64,000 bases of DNA from Semisulcospira habei (taxonomy: Eukaryota > Mollusca > Gastropoda > Semisulcospiridae), in contig BTPG01000004.1 of the NCBI GenBank assembly GCA_036245525.1, positions 214,223,023 to 214,287,022 of the forward strand, written 5' to 3'. Below are positions 40,875-50,769 of the stretch, one piece after another. Position 1 is the stretch's first letter. Every line of letters starts with the position of its first letter. The notes below the pieces were generated by a model. The model saw only the letters and a list, made by a program, of their open reading frames with translations, was not told the DNA's origin and did not search any database. Position numbers and translations under genes: made by a program.

Positions 40875-41125
40875 ACTGCTTGTAACAAGGGTGTGTCTTT
40901 CCTTGGCGCACGTAGAAGATTAGCGCGAAGCTCTCCAAAAGATTTATTTAATCTTCAAGACGTTTTTAGAAGTTGCCGCCTGCAGGCCGCCCTGCTGCAC
41001 CAGGTGACGCTAAATCTGCCCAGCACGAGGTCATGAACAATAATACTCGAGGCCCTTTTTTCACGCCCTCACAGCTGATGAAACAAAAACAAGGACACTG
41101 GTCATGTAACAGCATTGAACCCCAG

Positions 41126-41235
41126 TAGCAAAACGTCTTCGGGCCCACAACGGCCGCAGCGGGCCCGCGCACAGCCGTCGTCGTGGGCCCGAGGACCTCT
41201 GCTTACTGACGATACCGCTCGGCGAAAAAGACGCG
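41126..41235. mobile_element. hpF hairpin, then hpP scrap
   Basis: AGCAAAACGTCTTCGGGCCC ACAACGGCCGCAG ... CGTGGGCCCGAGGACCTC (41126-41207), followed by ACTGACGATACCGCTCGGCG (hpP-like). Confidence 0.8.
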
Positions 41236-41448
41236 TAAAGGTACGTTTCCATACGGCAGCGACAGCGACACAAATATGAAACACAGAGATAAAGGAGGAG
41301 TGTGTCCATATACGTGACGCGACAGCGGTGTAACAGGCGATAGCGCGACAACATTGAAACGCCCCATCCAGCGATTCAACGGCGATCCCGCCGTGAAGAG
41401 ATCGTGGTTTTCAGTACCCGACATCAAACTCAAAGTTGTTGTTAATAG

Positions 41449-42530
41449 TTCAGGGGTTAACGTCCATGGCACCGGGGAGATAATGGACAGTACCTAACGG
41501 GCAAGGACAGGTACAGCTACAGGGCAGGGGGCAGGGACAGCTATTACCTTTGGCGGAGTACGACTTTGTTACGATTGTGGTTGTGTTGTTCTGTGAGAGC
41601 ATGCATGTGTTAATCGTAGGAAACGATCTGATATTTATTTGAGCTATCATGGTTACGTATCACGTACCTTTTCAGTAAGATTCTTTATTGTTAGCGAAGA
41701 TAGCGGAATTGGCTTTGTTATGATACGCTAAGTTTAGTCCGGAAGCTTCTAGCAAAGTCGCACGGAGATAGCGGTAGTAGAGCTGCTCTATTTTTAGCCA
41801 TAGTTGTTCTCTGTGCGCGTGAATTTAGCAGCCGTTCTTTGCGTGTTATGAAAGGTCGTGAACGGTGTGCCATACTTTTGTGTGACGTCATTACACACTA
41901 GGATTTGGGGCTGAAATGAGCAGTCAAATTTAGGTAGACTATTGTAGTTATTTTAGAAAGTTCATTTGTTATTAACATTTATGAGCTTCAGTTACGTCTT
42001 CTGTTCTGATTGGTTGCGTTGTGTGAATTCCTTAGATTATTCTGGAAAGTTGTTTTACTATAAAAGTTGGTGCTAGTAAGCACGTGTGTACATTGTCATG
42101 CATTGTCAGTCATAGGGACACACAGTTTATCGTAGGTACATGCTGTACATTGTGAGAGACGCAGCGTAACGGTGGTGTACGTTATATGAGAAACTTTGTG
42201 TCGCCAGTGTTGACATTTGCAGAAGAGACATTGTATCAGTGTTGGTGCATTTGGGAATGCATTGTGTGGAGATCGCATCGCTGAATTAAAATATTGTTGG
42301 AACTGTTACTCCAGTGTAGCCTACATCCTTAAGCCACGTGTGACGGGTTGCAGCTGAACGAAGTTTATTTAAAAGAACCTTACGTGCGTGCGTCTGGTGT
42401 GTTTATCATACTACGACTACGACTCTACCACGTAACATACTTGAACACTGATCAATTCGGCCGCACTGCAACTGTGCCACTGTGATTTACCGGGACCGTA
42501 TAACGGACATGCTATCTGAACAAGCCCGTC
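41449..42530 (-). mobile_element. SINE S split by a solo LTR
   Basis: 41449-41566 carries GTTAACGTCCATGGCACCGG ... GGAGTACGACTT; 42438-42530 resumes TACTTGAACACTGATCAATT C ... CCGTATAACGGACATGC. Unbroken S copies read GTACGACCTGAACACTGATC. Confidence 0.88.
41567..42437 (+). mobile_element. Solo LTR of the 51756-57052 retrotransposon family
   Basis: TGTTACGATTGTGG ... CCACGTAACA, 871 bp, same ends and much of the body as the LTR at 56077-57052. Flanks GACTT / TACTT are a 5-bp target duplication with one change. TATA-like CTATAAAAG near 42058. No internal region. Confidence 0.9.
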
Positions 42531-42830
42531 TTTTAACCTGTTCAACAACAACAAATCGCAACAATTGTAAACAATGTATGTACGGGCGAGATGCCGCCCG
42601 TCGCGCCGCAATACGGAAACACACGAAGCGATTTTCTGCCTGCTGCTCAGCAACCGATTTGTCATGTCGCCCAACGCGTCGCTGTCGCGTAACTAGATGG
42701 AAACACAGCCTACCTACGCGTCCTTTTCGTCAATAGCAGTCCCGGGGTTAGGCTTTTAAAATCGTGATGATAAAATGCACGTTTGATAATGCATAGTTGT
42801 GAGAAAGGAAGGCACACCATAGTCATCATA

Positions 42831-42903
42831 TACTGACGAACAAAAGAAACGCGACATTTTTTGAATGATTTAAAAAATTTCGCATTTCTTTTGCTCGTCA
42901 ATA
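42831..42903. mobile_element. hpC hairpin, short
   Basis: TACTGACGAACAAAAGAAACG CGAC ... CGCATTTCTTTTGCTCGTCA ATA. Centre partly deleted. Confidence 0.8.
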
Positions 42904-43088
42904 CAGACTAAACATCCACCCACGTCTTTACAAGCAATGGATCGTCGCAGGCCGACGTACTGCCGGATGACCTATTCTGTACTGGGATTATAGATGCCCC
43001 ATTCGAAAAAACAAACAAACAAACAAACAACAACAAAAAAACTAGCATGTCTTGATAGGGCCACCTGAACACTGCAATACACGTTGTT

Positions 43089-43245
43089 CAGAAATGATAA
43101 GTAAGTCAAAATTGCACGTGTTTCGAGGAAAACAGTGGATTAAAATCGAGGAAAAACATGCGATATCACATGCTTGTCCGGGATTTTAATCCACTGGTGT
43201 CGTCGAAACAGGTGCAATTTTGACCTACTCCTGGTTTCCGAAAAT
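43089..43245. mobile_element. hpH hairpin
   Basis: AAGTCAAAATTGCACGTGTT TCGAGGAAAACAGTGGAT and partner; flanks CAGAAATGATAAGTA / TACTCCTGGTTTCCG also pair, showing the outer extent better than at 38274. Confidence 0.85.
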
Positions 43246-43359
43246 CGGCTGTTCACTTACAGCACACCAATGAGTGTGCCCTTCTCCCCTAACATTCATT
43301 GCCCAGGATCACGTCAGCATCCCCAATGTCACGCACACACAAAAGCGCGTGAAATGCAC

Positions 43360-43360
<1 letters not shown>

Positions 43361-43420
<60 letters not shown>

Positions 43421-43434
43421 TAAAATAAAATAAA
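43361..43434. repeat. (AAT)n and (AAAAT)n microsatellite
   Basis: About 19 AAT units followed by AAAAT units. Confidence 0.95.
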
Positions 43435-43501
43435 TATCGCAACGAAGAAGGAAACACGCTTCGACAGGGAAATCGCAGCAAAACATTCGATTCTGTGGTT
43501 T

Positions 43502-45227
43502 TTAACCCCTTTACCCCTTTTTCTGCCACTGTACGTACGCTTTGTTTCTGAAATCTTTGTTTACTCAGCGACCAAAAGCCCGCAAACCGTCAGAGGGGCG
43601 TTATTACAAGATCGACCAAAAGCCCGCAAACCGTCAGAGGGGCGTTATTACAAGATCGACCAAAAGCCCGCAAACCGTCAGAGGGGCGTTATTACAAGAT
43701 CGACCAAAAGCCCGCAAACCGTCAGAGGGGCGTTATTACAAGATCGACCAAAAGCCCGCAAACCGTCAGAGGGGCGTGATTGCAAGAGCGACCAAAAGCC
43801 CGCAAACCGTCAGAGGGGCGTTATTACAAGATCTACCAAAAGCCCGCAAACCGTCAGAGGGGCGTTATTACAAGATCGACCAAAAGCCCGCAAACCGTCA
43901 GAGGGGCGTTATTACAAGATCGACCAAAAGCCCGCAAACCGTCAGAGGGGCGTTATTACAAGATCTACCAAAAGCCCGCAAACCGTCAGAGGGGCGTTAT
44001 TACAAGAGCGACCAAAAGCCCGCAAACCGTCAGAGGGGCGTTATTACAAGATCGACCAAAAGCCCGCAAACCGTCAGAGGGGCGTTATTACAAGATCGAC
44101 CAAAAGCCCGCAAACCGTCAGAGGGGCGTGATTGCAAGAGCGACCAAAAGCCCGCAAACCGTCAGAGGGGCGTGATTGCAAGAGCGACCAAAAGCCCGCA
44201 AACCGTCAGAGGGGCGTGATTGCAAGAGCGACCAAAAGCCCGCAAACCGTCAGAGGGGCGTTATTACAAGAGCGACCAAAAGCCCGCAAACCGTCAGAGC
44301 GCAAACCGTCAGAGGGGCGTTATTACAAGATCGACCAAAAGCCCGCAAACCGTCAGAGGGGCGGGATTACAAGAGCGACAAAAAGCCCGCAAACCGTCAG
44401 AGGGGCGTGATTGCAAGAGCGACCAAAAGCCCGCAAACCGTCAGAGGGGCGTGATTACAAGAGCGACCAAACGCCCACAACCGTCAGAGAAGCGAGATTA
44501 CAAGAGCGACCAAACGCCCACAACCGTCAGAGGAGTGTGATTACAAGAGCGACCAAAGGCCGACAACCATCAGAGAAGCGTGATTACAAGAGCGACCAAA
44601 AGCCGGCAACCATCAGAGAAGCGAGATTACAAGAGCGACCAAAAGCCCGCAAACCGTCAGAGGAGTGTGATTACATGAGCGACCAAAGGCCGACAACCAT
44701 CAGAGAAGCGTGATTACAAGAGCGACCAAAGGCCGACAACCGTCAGAGAAGCGTGATTACAAGAGCGACCAAAAGCCCACAACCGTCAGAGAAGCGTGAT
44801 TTCCAAGAGCGACCAAAAGCCCGCAAACCGTCAGAGGAGTGTGATTACAAGAGCGACCAAAGGCCGACAACCATCAGAGAAGCGTGATTACAAGAGCGAC
44901 CAAAAGCACACAACCGTCAGAGAAGCGTGATTTCCAAGAGCGACCAAAAGCCCGCAAACCGTCAGGAGTGTGATTACAAGAGCGACCAAAGGCCGACAAC
45001 CATCAGAGAAGCGTGATTACAAGAGCGACCAAAGGCCCACAACCGTCAGAGAAGCGTGATTACAAGAGCGACCAAAAGCCCGCAACCGTCCGAGGAGTGT
45101 GGTTACAAGTTGGTCTCAGCAAGAGACATAGATCCTCATGAGCCCCCGCAGTCGCGGGGGCTCATGAGGATCTATGTCTCTTGCAGCTGGACGTGTTCAC
45201 TTTTTTGTCAGGCAGCGAAGGGGTTAA
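43502..45227. mobile_element. hpA MITE containing a 44-bp array
   Basis: Inverted relative to 16755-16974. Left end TTAACCCCTTTACC, then CTGCCACTGTACGTACG, TTTCTGAAATCTTTG, matching the hpA right flank. After the array come GGTTACAAGTTGGTCTCA, hairpin 45119-45184, and the end GGCAGCGAAGGGGTTAA. The array unit itself is the hpA stretch between ATTTCAGAAA and GAGACCA. Confidence 0.9.
43570..45110 (+). repeat. 44-bp satellite-like array, about 35 units
   Basis: GACCAAAAGCCCGCAAACCG TCAGAGGGGCGTTATTACAA GATC. Left two-thirds are nearly uniform; units from about 44460 on are 43-45 bp and diverged (CCGACAACCATCAGAGAAGC). Long frames of Lys/Arg/Pro repeats across it are by-products. Confidence 0.98.
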
Positions 45228-45278
45228 TTGCCGAGAAAAAGTGCAGGTGGTAAGGGTCCGACTTCAAGAGACGTGGGT

Positions 45279-45399
45279 TTCAGGCGCCAAGCTAATCTGG
45301 CACTACCCTTGAATTATCACGGTCAATCCATCTCCTGCATGGTCGTTCGGCAACACCTCCAAAATTTGAGAAACGGGACCTTGGGGTTAAAAGGGTTAA
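45279..45399. mobile_element. hpB right half
   Basis: GGCGCCAAGCTAATCTGGCA CTACCC ... GATCCATCTCCTGC-like ... CACCTCCAAAATTTGAG ... GGTTAAAAGGGTTAA. Broken at the palindrome centre. Confidence 0.78.
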
Positions 45400-45672
45400 A
45401 TTACTTTTGTATGGTCGTTAATTTCATGTGTCTGCCGGTCGCTGATTTTGCACCTTACGGGACCTCACCTGGAAGCCTTAAGGCCCTAAATCACAGGCCA
45501 GCACACATAAATGGGCCGTTTGGGGGTGGGGGGGGGGGGATTGCCTCCAGATCTCGTGCGCGCGCCAAAACATCCGTAAGCCTTTGAACCGTTTTTTTGC
45601 TGTAATGCGTTAGCGTAAAAAGGTGAAACGTCAAACAAGTCTGCTTCTATATGGCAAAAGCCAGAAAATCCG

Positions 45673-45731
45673 TTTTTGAGAAAAAGCGAGATTTTCGTTG
45701 TTATACAATGCAAATCTCGCTTTTCTCAAAA
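45673..45731. mobile_element. hpM hairpin
   Basis: TTTTTGAGAAAAAGCGAGAT TTTCG ... AAATCTCGCTTTTCTCAAAA around TTGTTATACAA. Confidence 0.8.
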
Positions 45732-45782
45732 GCCACACAACGGAAGCAGTCAGTGAGCCGCCCACTAATGACAGGAAATTGT

Positions 45783-46051
45783 GTGCGTGTGTTTGTGTTG
45801 GTGTGTGTGCATGCGTGCGTGCGTGTGTATATGTGGTTGTGTGTATGTGTGCGTGCGTGTGTAGTGTGTCAATGTGTGTGTGTGTGTGTGTGTTTGTGTG
45901 TGTATATGTGAGTGTGCATGTGCGTGTGTGTGTGTGTGTTTGTGTGCGTGTATGTTTGTGTGTGTGTGTGTTTGTTTGTTTGTTTGTGTGTGTGTGTCTG
46001 TGTGTATGTGTGTTTGTGTGCGTGTATGTTTGTGTGTGTGTTTGTGTGTTT

Positions 46052-46091
<40 letters not shown>

Positions 46092-46115
46092 TGTTGTGTG
46101 TGTGTGTGTGTGTGC
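45783..46115. repeat. (TG)n compound microsatellite
   Basis: TG tract with TTTG, TATG and CGTG interruptions; Cys/Val frames are artefacts. Confidence 0.95.
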
Positions 46116-46204
46116 TATTTTTTTAATTTATTTCTTTTTATCAATGAGCTCCAAGGCGGAAATTCCAAATTTGGGAGCTGACGTCACACCATGCTGCACT
46201 TGCA

Positions 46205-46262
46205 GTTAGAATAGCCTGTTGGGCGCCTGCTCGCACCACCCTTGAACTATCACGGTTGCCGC
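46205..46262. mobile_element. hpG/hpQ half copy
   Basis: GAATAGCCTGTTGGGCGCC ... CACCACCCTTGAACTATCAC GGTTG. Left arm truncated. Confidence 0.6.
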
Positions 46263-46347
46263 GAAGTTCAGTACCGGCGGACACTTTTCCACGTCAAAAG
46301 TCGTGCAGCTCACATCTTACAACTGTCCGTTGAACAACAAAGTAATG

Positions 46348-46475
46348 AACAAAGAGAGAAACAAGCTTTTGAAGGGGCGAGCACAAAGCCGTTTTGTGTT
46401 CCCCTTTCAAAGCGTGTTTCTTTCTTTGTTGGCTATTGCTTTGCGTACTAATCGCCTGGCAGTCACGTGTTTGCA
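46348..46475. mobile_element. hpU hairpin
   Basis: AACAAAGAGAGAAACAAGCT TTTGAAGGGG...CACAAA pairs with TTTGTGTTCCCCTTTCAAAG CGTGTTTCTTTCTTTGTT (46348-46430), followed by TGGCAGTCACG. Shows that the dispersed U repeat at 5905 and 17677 is one arm of a hairpin element. Confidence 0.78.
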
Positions 46476-46484
46476 TTTCATCTG

Positions 46485-46799
46485 TTAAAACGTTTCATTG
46501 CCGAGAAAAACTGACCATTACCCAGCCGCAAGAGACATAGATCCTCATGAGCCCCGCAATGCTCATGAGGATCTATGCCTCTTGCAGACACCCACTGTGA
46601 ATGCATGTTCCCGGGACGTCTGCGGCTCTGTGCACACCGCTGTGAATGCATGTTCCCGGGACGTCTGCGGCTCTGTGCACACCGCTGTGAATGCATGTTC
46701 CCGGGACGTCTGCGGCTCTGTGCACACCGCTGTGAATGCATGTTCCCGAGACGTCTGCGGCTCTGTGCGCACCGTTGACTCGGATTCAGAGGTGCTTAA
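46485..46799. mobile_element. hpA MITE with 45-bp internal array
   Basis: TTAAAACGTTTCATTGCCGAG at the left; hairpin about 46529-46586 with shortened centre; array 46596-46775 of TGTGAATGCATGTTCCCGGG ACGTC... (45 bp, four units at 46596, 46641, 46686, 46731); right end TCAGAGGTGCTTAA. The unit is derived from the hpA flank TATCCATGTTCCTCGGACG. Confidence 0.85.
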
Positions 46800-46939
46800 C
46801 TTAGGCGACTAACGAGGGCCGAGGCGAACGAACCCTGAGTGCTGCCATAAAACTGTATCGACTGTCTCTGTGGAACTTTAAAAAAACAACAACTGAATTT
46901 GGTTTATGTTATGGCAGAAGGACTCAGTTCAATTCATGT

Positions 46940-47037
46940 CCTGACGAGCAACAGAAATGCGACAATTTGGAATCACCGGAAACGCTAAAGTGTTTCCGGT
47001 GATTCCACAAATGTCGCATTTCTTTTGCTCGCCAGTA
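46940..47037. mobile_element. hpC hairpin
   Basis: CCTGACGAGCAACAGAAATGC GAC ... GCATTTCTTTTGCTCGCCAG TA; inner AATCACCGGAAACGC / GTTTCCGGTGATTCC. Confidence 0.85.
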
Positions 47038-47066
47038 TTCATAATTGTTAGTCGTGCTGCTTCACT

Positions 47067-47270
47067 TTAACCCGTTCAGCCCTGACGCACTACAGCAGGA
47101 GATGGGTCGACCATGATAATTCAAGGGCAGTGCCAGATTAGCTTGGCGCCAAGCTAATCTGGCACTGCCCTTGAATTATCATGGTCGATCCATCTACTGC
47201 AACTGGTGCATAGTCATTAGACGACACCTCCAAAATTTGGGAAATACGGCCGTCGGGCTGAATGAGTTAA
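47067..47270. mobile_element. hpB MITE, complete
   Basis: TTAACCCGTTCAGCCCTGACG to GTCGGGCTGAATGAGTTAA, 204 bp, TTAA at both ends. Hairpin with minimal centre GGCGCC. Among the cleanest copies. Confidence 0.93.
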
Positions 47271-47421
47271 AGGACGCTAGAAAACATTTGGGGGATGCTT
47301 TCTACAGACGTTCCCCTTTCATTAATAATCATCTCGAATTACAACAAAAATAAACAAGTATGTCGGAATATATATGCTTTATGACATGTTTTGCACGTTT
47401 TTTTTTTCTCTCCAGAAACTT

Positions 47422-47720
47422 CAGCGGTCCTCAGGAACTACGTCCCCAGTGCAGCGGTCCTCAGGAACTACGTCCCCAGTGCAGCGGTCCTCAGGAACTA
47501 CGTCCCCAGTGCAGCGGTCCTCAGGAACTACGTCCCCAGTGCAGCGGTCCTCAGGAACTACGTCCCCAGTGCAGCGGTCCTCAGGAACTACGTCCCCAGT
47601 GCAGCGGTCCTCAGGAACTACGTCCCCAGTGCAGCGGTCCTCAGGAACTACGTCCCCAGTGCGAAACGTCTTCGGGCCCACTGCGACCGTCGTGAGCCCG
47701 AGGACTTTCGCTTTCTGGGA
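47422..47720. repeat. 30-bp array (8 units) joined to an hpF hairpin
   Basis: CAGCGGTCCTCAGGAACTAC GTCCCCAGTG repeated eight times without visible change (47422-47661), followed by CGAAACGTCTTCGGGCCCAC ... GAGCCCGAGGACTTTCG (47663-47711). 30 bp being a multiple of three gives open frames on both strands. Confidence 0.95.
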
Positions 47721-47770
47721 TAGTACGTAGTTTGAAAAGGAAATCAGGTAGTGCATATATTTTGTGGGTG

Positions 47771-48133
47771 TGAACCGGCCCACAGACTGGGGTGGGTATG
47801 ATGAACCGGCCCACAGACTGGGGTGGGTATGAACCGGCCCACAGACTGGGGTGGGTATGATGAACCGGCCCACAGACTGGGATGGGTATGAACCGGCCCA
47901 CAGACTGGGGTGGGTATGATGAACCGGCCCACAGACTGGGGTGGGTATGAACCGGCCCACAGACTGGGGTGGGTATGATGAACCGGCCCACAGACTGGGG
48001 TGGGTATGAACCGGCCCACAGACTGGGGTGGGTATGATGAACCGGCCCACCGACTGGGGTGGGTATGAACCGGCACACAGACTGGGGTGGGTATGAACCG
48101 GCCCACAGACTGGGGTGGGTATGAACCGGCCCC
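47771..48133. repeat. 28/31-bp higher-order minisatellite
   Basis: GAACCGGCCCACAGACTGGG GTGGGTAT alternates with the same unit plus GAT, so the true period is 59 bp for about five cycles; the last units are all 28 bp. Confidence 0.96.
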
Positions 48134-48162
48134 TCTAGCGCATTGGCCAGGATATAAACCGA

Positions 48163-48690
48163 CAGACATTTTCTTCATTTATTTTTGTGATCATGGCTTG
48201 ACTTCGCGAACGAAGATTCTATAGCACGTCGTCTGCAGGCATTTTCGTGACTGCGGAGGCCAATCCGGGACAGGCAGGTTCGACCGCAGTGGCTGCAGGG
48301 GAAGGTCTGGTCAGGGTTCTGAGTTACGACAACTCTGTTTTTTCTCCTGAGCCGCTTGTCCTTGAGGTTAGCTCTGCGAGAGTCCTCAAAGGAGACGGCT
48401 GCCTTGTGAATGGTGGAGCGCCAGGTGTCACGGTCCGCAGCAAGCCGAAGACCACTGGCGGTGGTCGATTTGGCAGGCACTAAGTGACTTCTTGAGACCG
48501 TCTTTGTATCTCTTCTTTGGTGCCCCTCTGACTCGGTGTCCAGTGGCGAGCTCGCCGAACAGAGTGATCTTGGGTAGGCGATGATCCTCCATCCTGGAGA
48601 CGTGCCCCGCCCAGCGAAGCTGTGTCCGCAGCAGCAAAGCCTCGATGTGATAGTGCACAGATTTAAGGTGTCTCATTTTAGATGGAACTT
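48163..48690 (-). pseudogene. LINE 3' end with C-terminal zinc finger
   Basis: Minus strand: LRWAGHVSRMEDHRLPK (about 48620), GAPKKRYKDGLKKSL (about 48510), then after a frame change RDTWRSTIHKAAVSFE, ANLKDKRLRRK and FPCSHCGRTCLSRIGLRSH ENAC (CX2C...HX4C). This is the usual end of a non-LTR retrotransposon polyprotein (RTE-like or related clade). One frameshift near 48430-48480 and total loss of the 5' region make it a pseudogene. Confidence 0.88.
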
Positions 48691-49041
48691 TCAGTGAACG
48701 TGGCGGAAAGTTTCCTTAATGTGAGTGCGAAGAGGCGGTGGAGCCCCGCACAGCTTTGACCCCGCGAACTATCCAGCCGTGTCAAATGTAGTCAACACAT
48801 GCACAAACCAGCAGGCGTCAGTGCAGCTGCCACCTTTTCTCAGAATGCGGACTAAACGCGTGTCGTCATGCATCATCCCTCGTAAAGCACAGGCGACGCA
48901 AACGGAATTTGCACGGCGCACCGGCCCAGACACGTTCAGTTTATGACAAAGGCTTGTTGATGATAAACAGCCGCATTCGCCCCTACACACGGTCCAGATA
49001 CAGATAGAACCTCGTTCGCTGACGTGTGTAACCCAGTAAAC
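48691..49041. other. No recognisable feature
   Basis: Nothing supportable. Confidence 0.4.
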
Positions 49042-49105
49042 AAAGATCCTCGGACCCACGACGGTCGCAGTCGGGCCCGCGCACGGATGTGGTTCGAGGG
49101 ACTTT
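49042..49105. mobile_element. hpF partial hairpin
   Basis: AAAGATCCTCGGACCCACGAC GGTCGCAG ... GGTTCGAGGGACTTTGC. Confidence 0.65.
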
Positions 49106-49318
49106 GCGACTGGGGAAGGCTCCCTTGCAACAATCAGACGAACTTAGAAGGTCCGCGTCTGTCCGCCACTGTGCGAGAAAACGCCCCGCGCGCAGGAAGA
49201 AACATCTTCAGCGACATCTTCATGCTCGTCATGCCGGACCAGATCTTTCACGTGAAAGATGTCAGTTGATCGAGATTCAAACAAACTCTAGCCTTGTCAC
49301 GACACTTGAAGTCAAGAA

Positions 49319-49354
49319 GCTCCCCCCCACCCCCCCACCCCCCCCCCCCACCCC
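49319..49354. repeat. C-rich tract
   Basis: CCCCCCCACCCCCCCACC-type run. Confidence 0.9.
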
Positions 49355-49468
49355 GCTTGATTGGCTGTCCGGATGTCAATTCTTCATGTGACATCACAAG
49401 ACGTGGTTTCGATTGGCCGATACGCGAACTTCCGTTCCGTGTAACATCAATAAACGGCACACCCAAAT

Positions 49469-49558
49469 GCGCAAAAGGCCATCGGGTCTGACGTGGACCG
49501 CTGTTGGCCCGCGCACGGCCGTGCGCGGGCTGACGTCGGCCCGATGGCCTTTTGCGCG
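49469..49558. mobile_element. hpF hairpin, complete
   Basis: GCGCAAAAGGCCATCGGGTC TGACGT pairs with ACGTCGGCCCGATGGCCTTT TGCGC; centre GCCCGCGCACGGCCGTGCGC GGGC is a perfect palindrome. Best copy for defining hpF. Confidence 0.9.
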
Positions 49559-49649
49559 TTGGGACTTACCCTAAGTTACAGCCGGCACGGCCATGTCCTG
49601 AACAAAATGATATCGAATCTTTCTATTCACAGGCCATCCCATTACACGC

Positions 49650-49760
49650 GACCTCTTCCTTGCCGAGAAAACAGCGAACATCATGTCACCCAACTGCAAG
49701 AGGCCATGGTCCTCATGAGCCCCCGCAGCTGCGAGGGCTCTGGAAGATCCAGGGGTGCAT
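49650..49760. mobile_element. hpA left part, worn
   Basis: CTTGCCGAGAAAACAGCGAAC, GCAAGAGGCCATGGTCCTCA TGAGCCCCCGCAGCTGCGAG GGCTC; right arm degraded after GGGCTC. Confidence 0.7.
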
Positions 49761-49917
49761 CAGCTCCCCCTAGGGGTGGGTGGGTGGGGGGTTCAGCTGT
49801 TTGTTTGGGACCTTTAACCTGACACAAAGGCCTCCCGACGGAGAAGACATAGACATAGACATAAGACATTTATTCACCAAGTAAACGTTACAAGGATTTT
49901 TGTGTGAGAAGGAGGTG

Positions 49918-50059
49918 AGGGGGGGGGGGGGGGGAGGGGGGGGGGGCGGAACCGCTGGAACCCCATCAGATCCGCCCCAGGGATCTATGCCTCTTGATGG
50001 AACCAATTTGTATCCATGTTTCGTGGATGGCTGAGGATTTTTGACATTTGAACTTATTG

Positions 50060-50133
<74 letters not shown>

Positions 50134-50211
50134 ATTATTATTTTTATAATTATTATTATTATTATTACTTCTAAAAGACAGCCTGCGTTCACTGGCAGGG
50201 AAGGGGTTCTG
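49918..50211. mobile_element. hpA right part with poly-G and (ATT)n inserts
   Basis: G runs 49918-49946, then GGGATCTATGCCTCTTGATG G, TTTGTATCCATGTTTCGTGG A, (ATT)n at 50056-50168, and CACTGGCAGGGAAGGGGTTC. The hpA order is kept while simple repeats occupy the centre and the flank. Confidence 0.75.
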
Positions 50212-50367
50212 CTTCATAATTACCCCAAATGGCGAGACTCACAACCTGCACGTCAGAGTTATCTGTCACGGATCCAGGATACACGTAACTGCGCCTATCA
50301 GTGAAAACCATTTCCGATATGAGGCAACGCCGACTTAGTGCAGTCTGCCTTGAACTTCACAAAGCTT

Positions 50368-50459
50368 GCAAGAGGCATAGATCTTCATGAGCCCCCGCTT
50401 TCAGCGGGGGCTCATGAAGATCTATACCTCTTGCAGTTGTGTGTGTGTGTGTGTGTGTG
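50368..50459. mobile_element. hpA hairpin followed by (GT)n
   Basis: Near-perfect hairpin 50368-50434 (GCAAGAGGCATAGATCTTCA TG) and (GT)11 directly after AGTT. Confidence 0.85.
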
Positions 50460-50707
50460 AAATTTACGCCCACGCTGCTCAAGTGCAGCAGGCGATTGAA
50501 GTGGAGTCTAAGCGATGAAAAGGTGCGAAGGAAAAACGAAGTAGCCACAGTGATGATGGAAATAGCACACTCGCGTGACGTTTGTAATTTGGCCTAAGTC
50601 ATGCATGCCACATTATGATCTTACGATTGAGAACTTTTTTTTTTTTTTTTTTTTTTTTTGTGAGGAGGGTGGGGGTGAGGGTGGGAGGGTAGGTAGGGTC
50701 TCAATGA

Positions 50708-50760
50708 CCAAAACGGTTGTGCGCGGGCCCACTGCGGGCCCGAAAACGTTTTGCTACTGG
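50708..50760. mobile_element. hpF short hairpin
   Basis: CCAAAACGGTTGTGCGCGGG CCCACTGCGGGCCCGAAAAC GTTTTGCTACTGGGG. Confidence 0.7.
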
Positions 50761-50769
50761 GGATGGGAC

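Noticed and set aside
43542..44540. Lys/Arg/Pro-rich repeated protein of up to 225 codons
   Set aside because: Translation of the 44-bp array; the sequence is explained by amplification of hpA flank and frames break where units change length.
47360..48178. Several repetitive frames up to 209 codons
   Set aside because: Products of the 30-bp and 59-bp tandem arrays; overlapping frames are open simultaneously.
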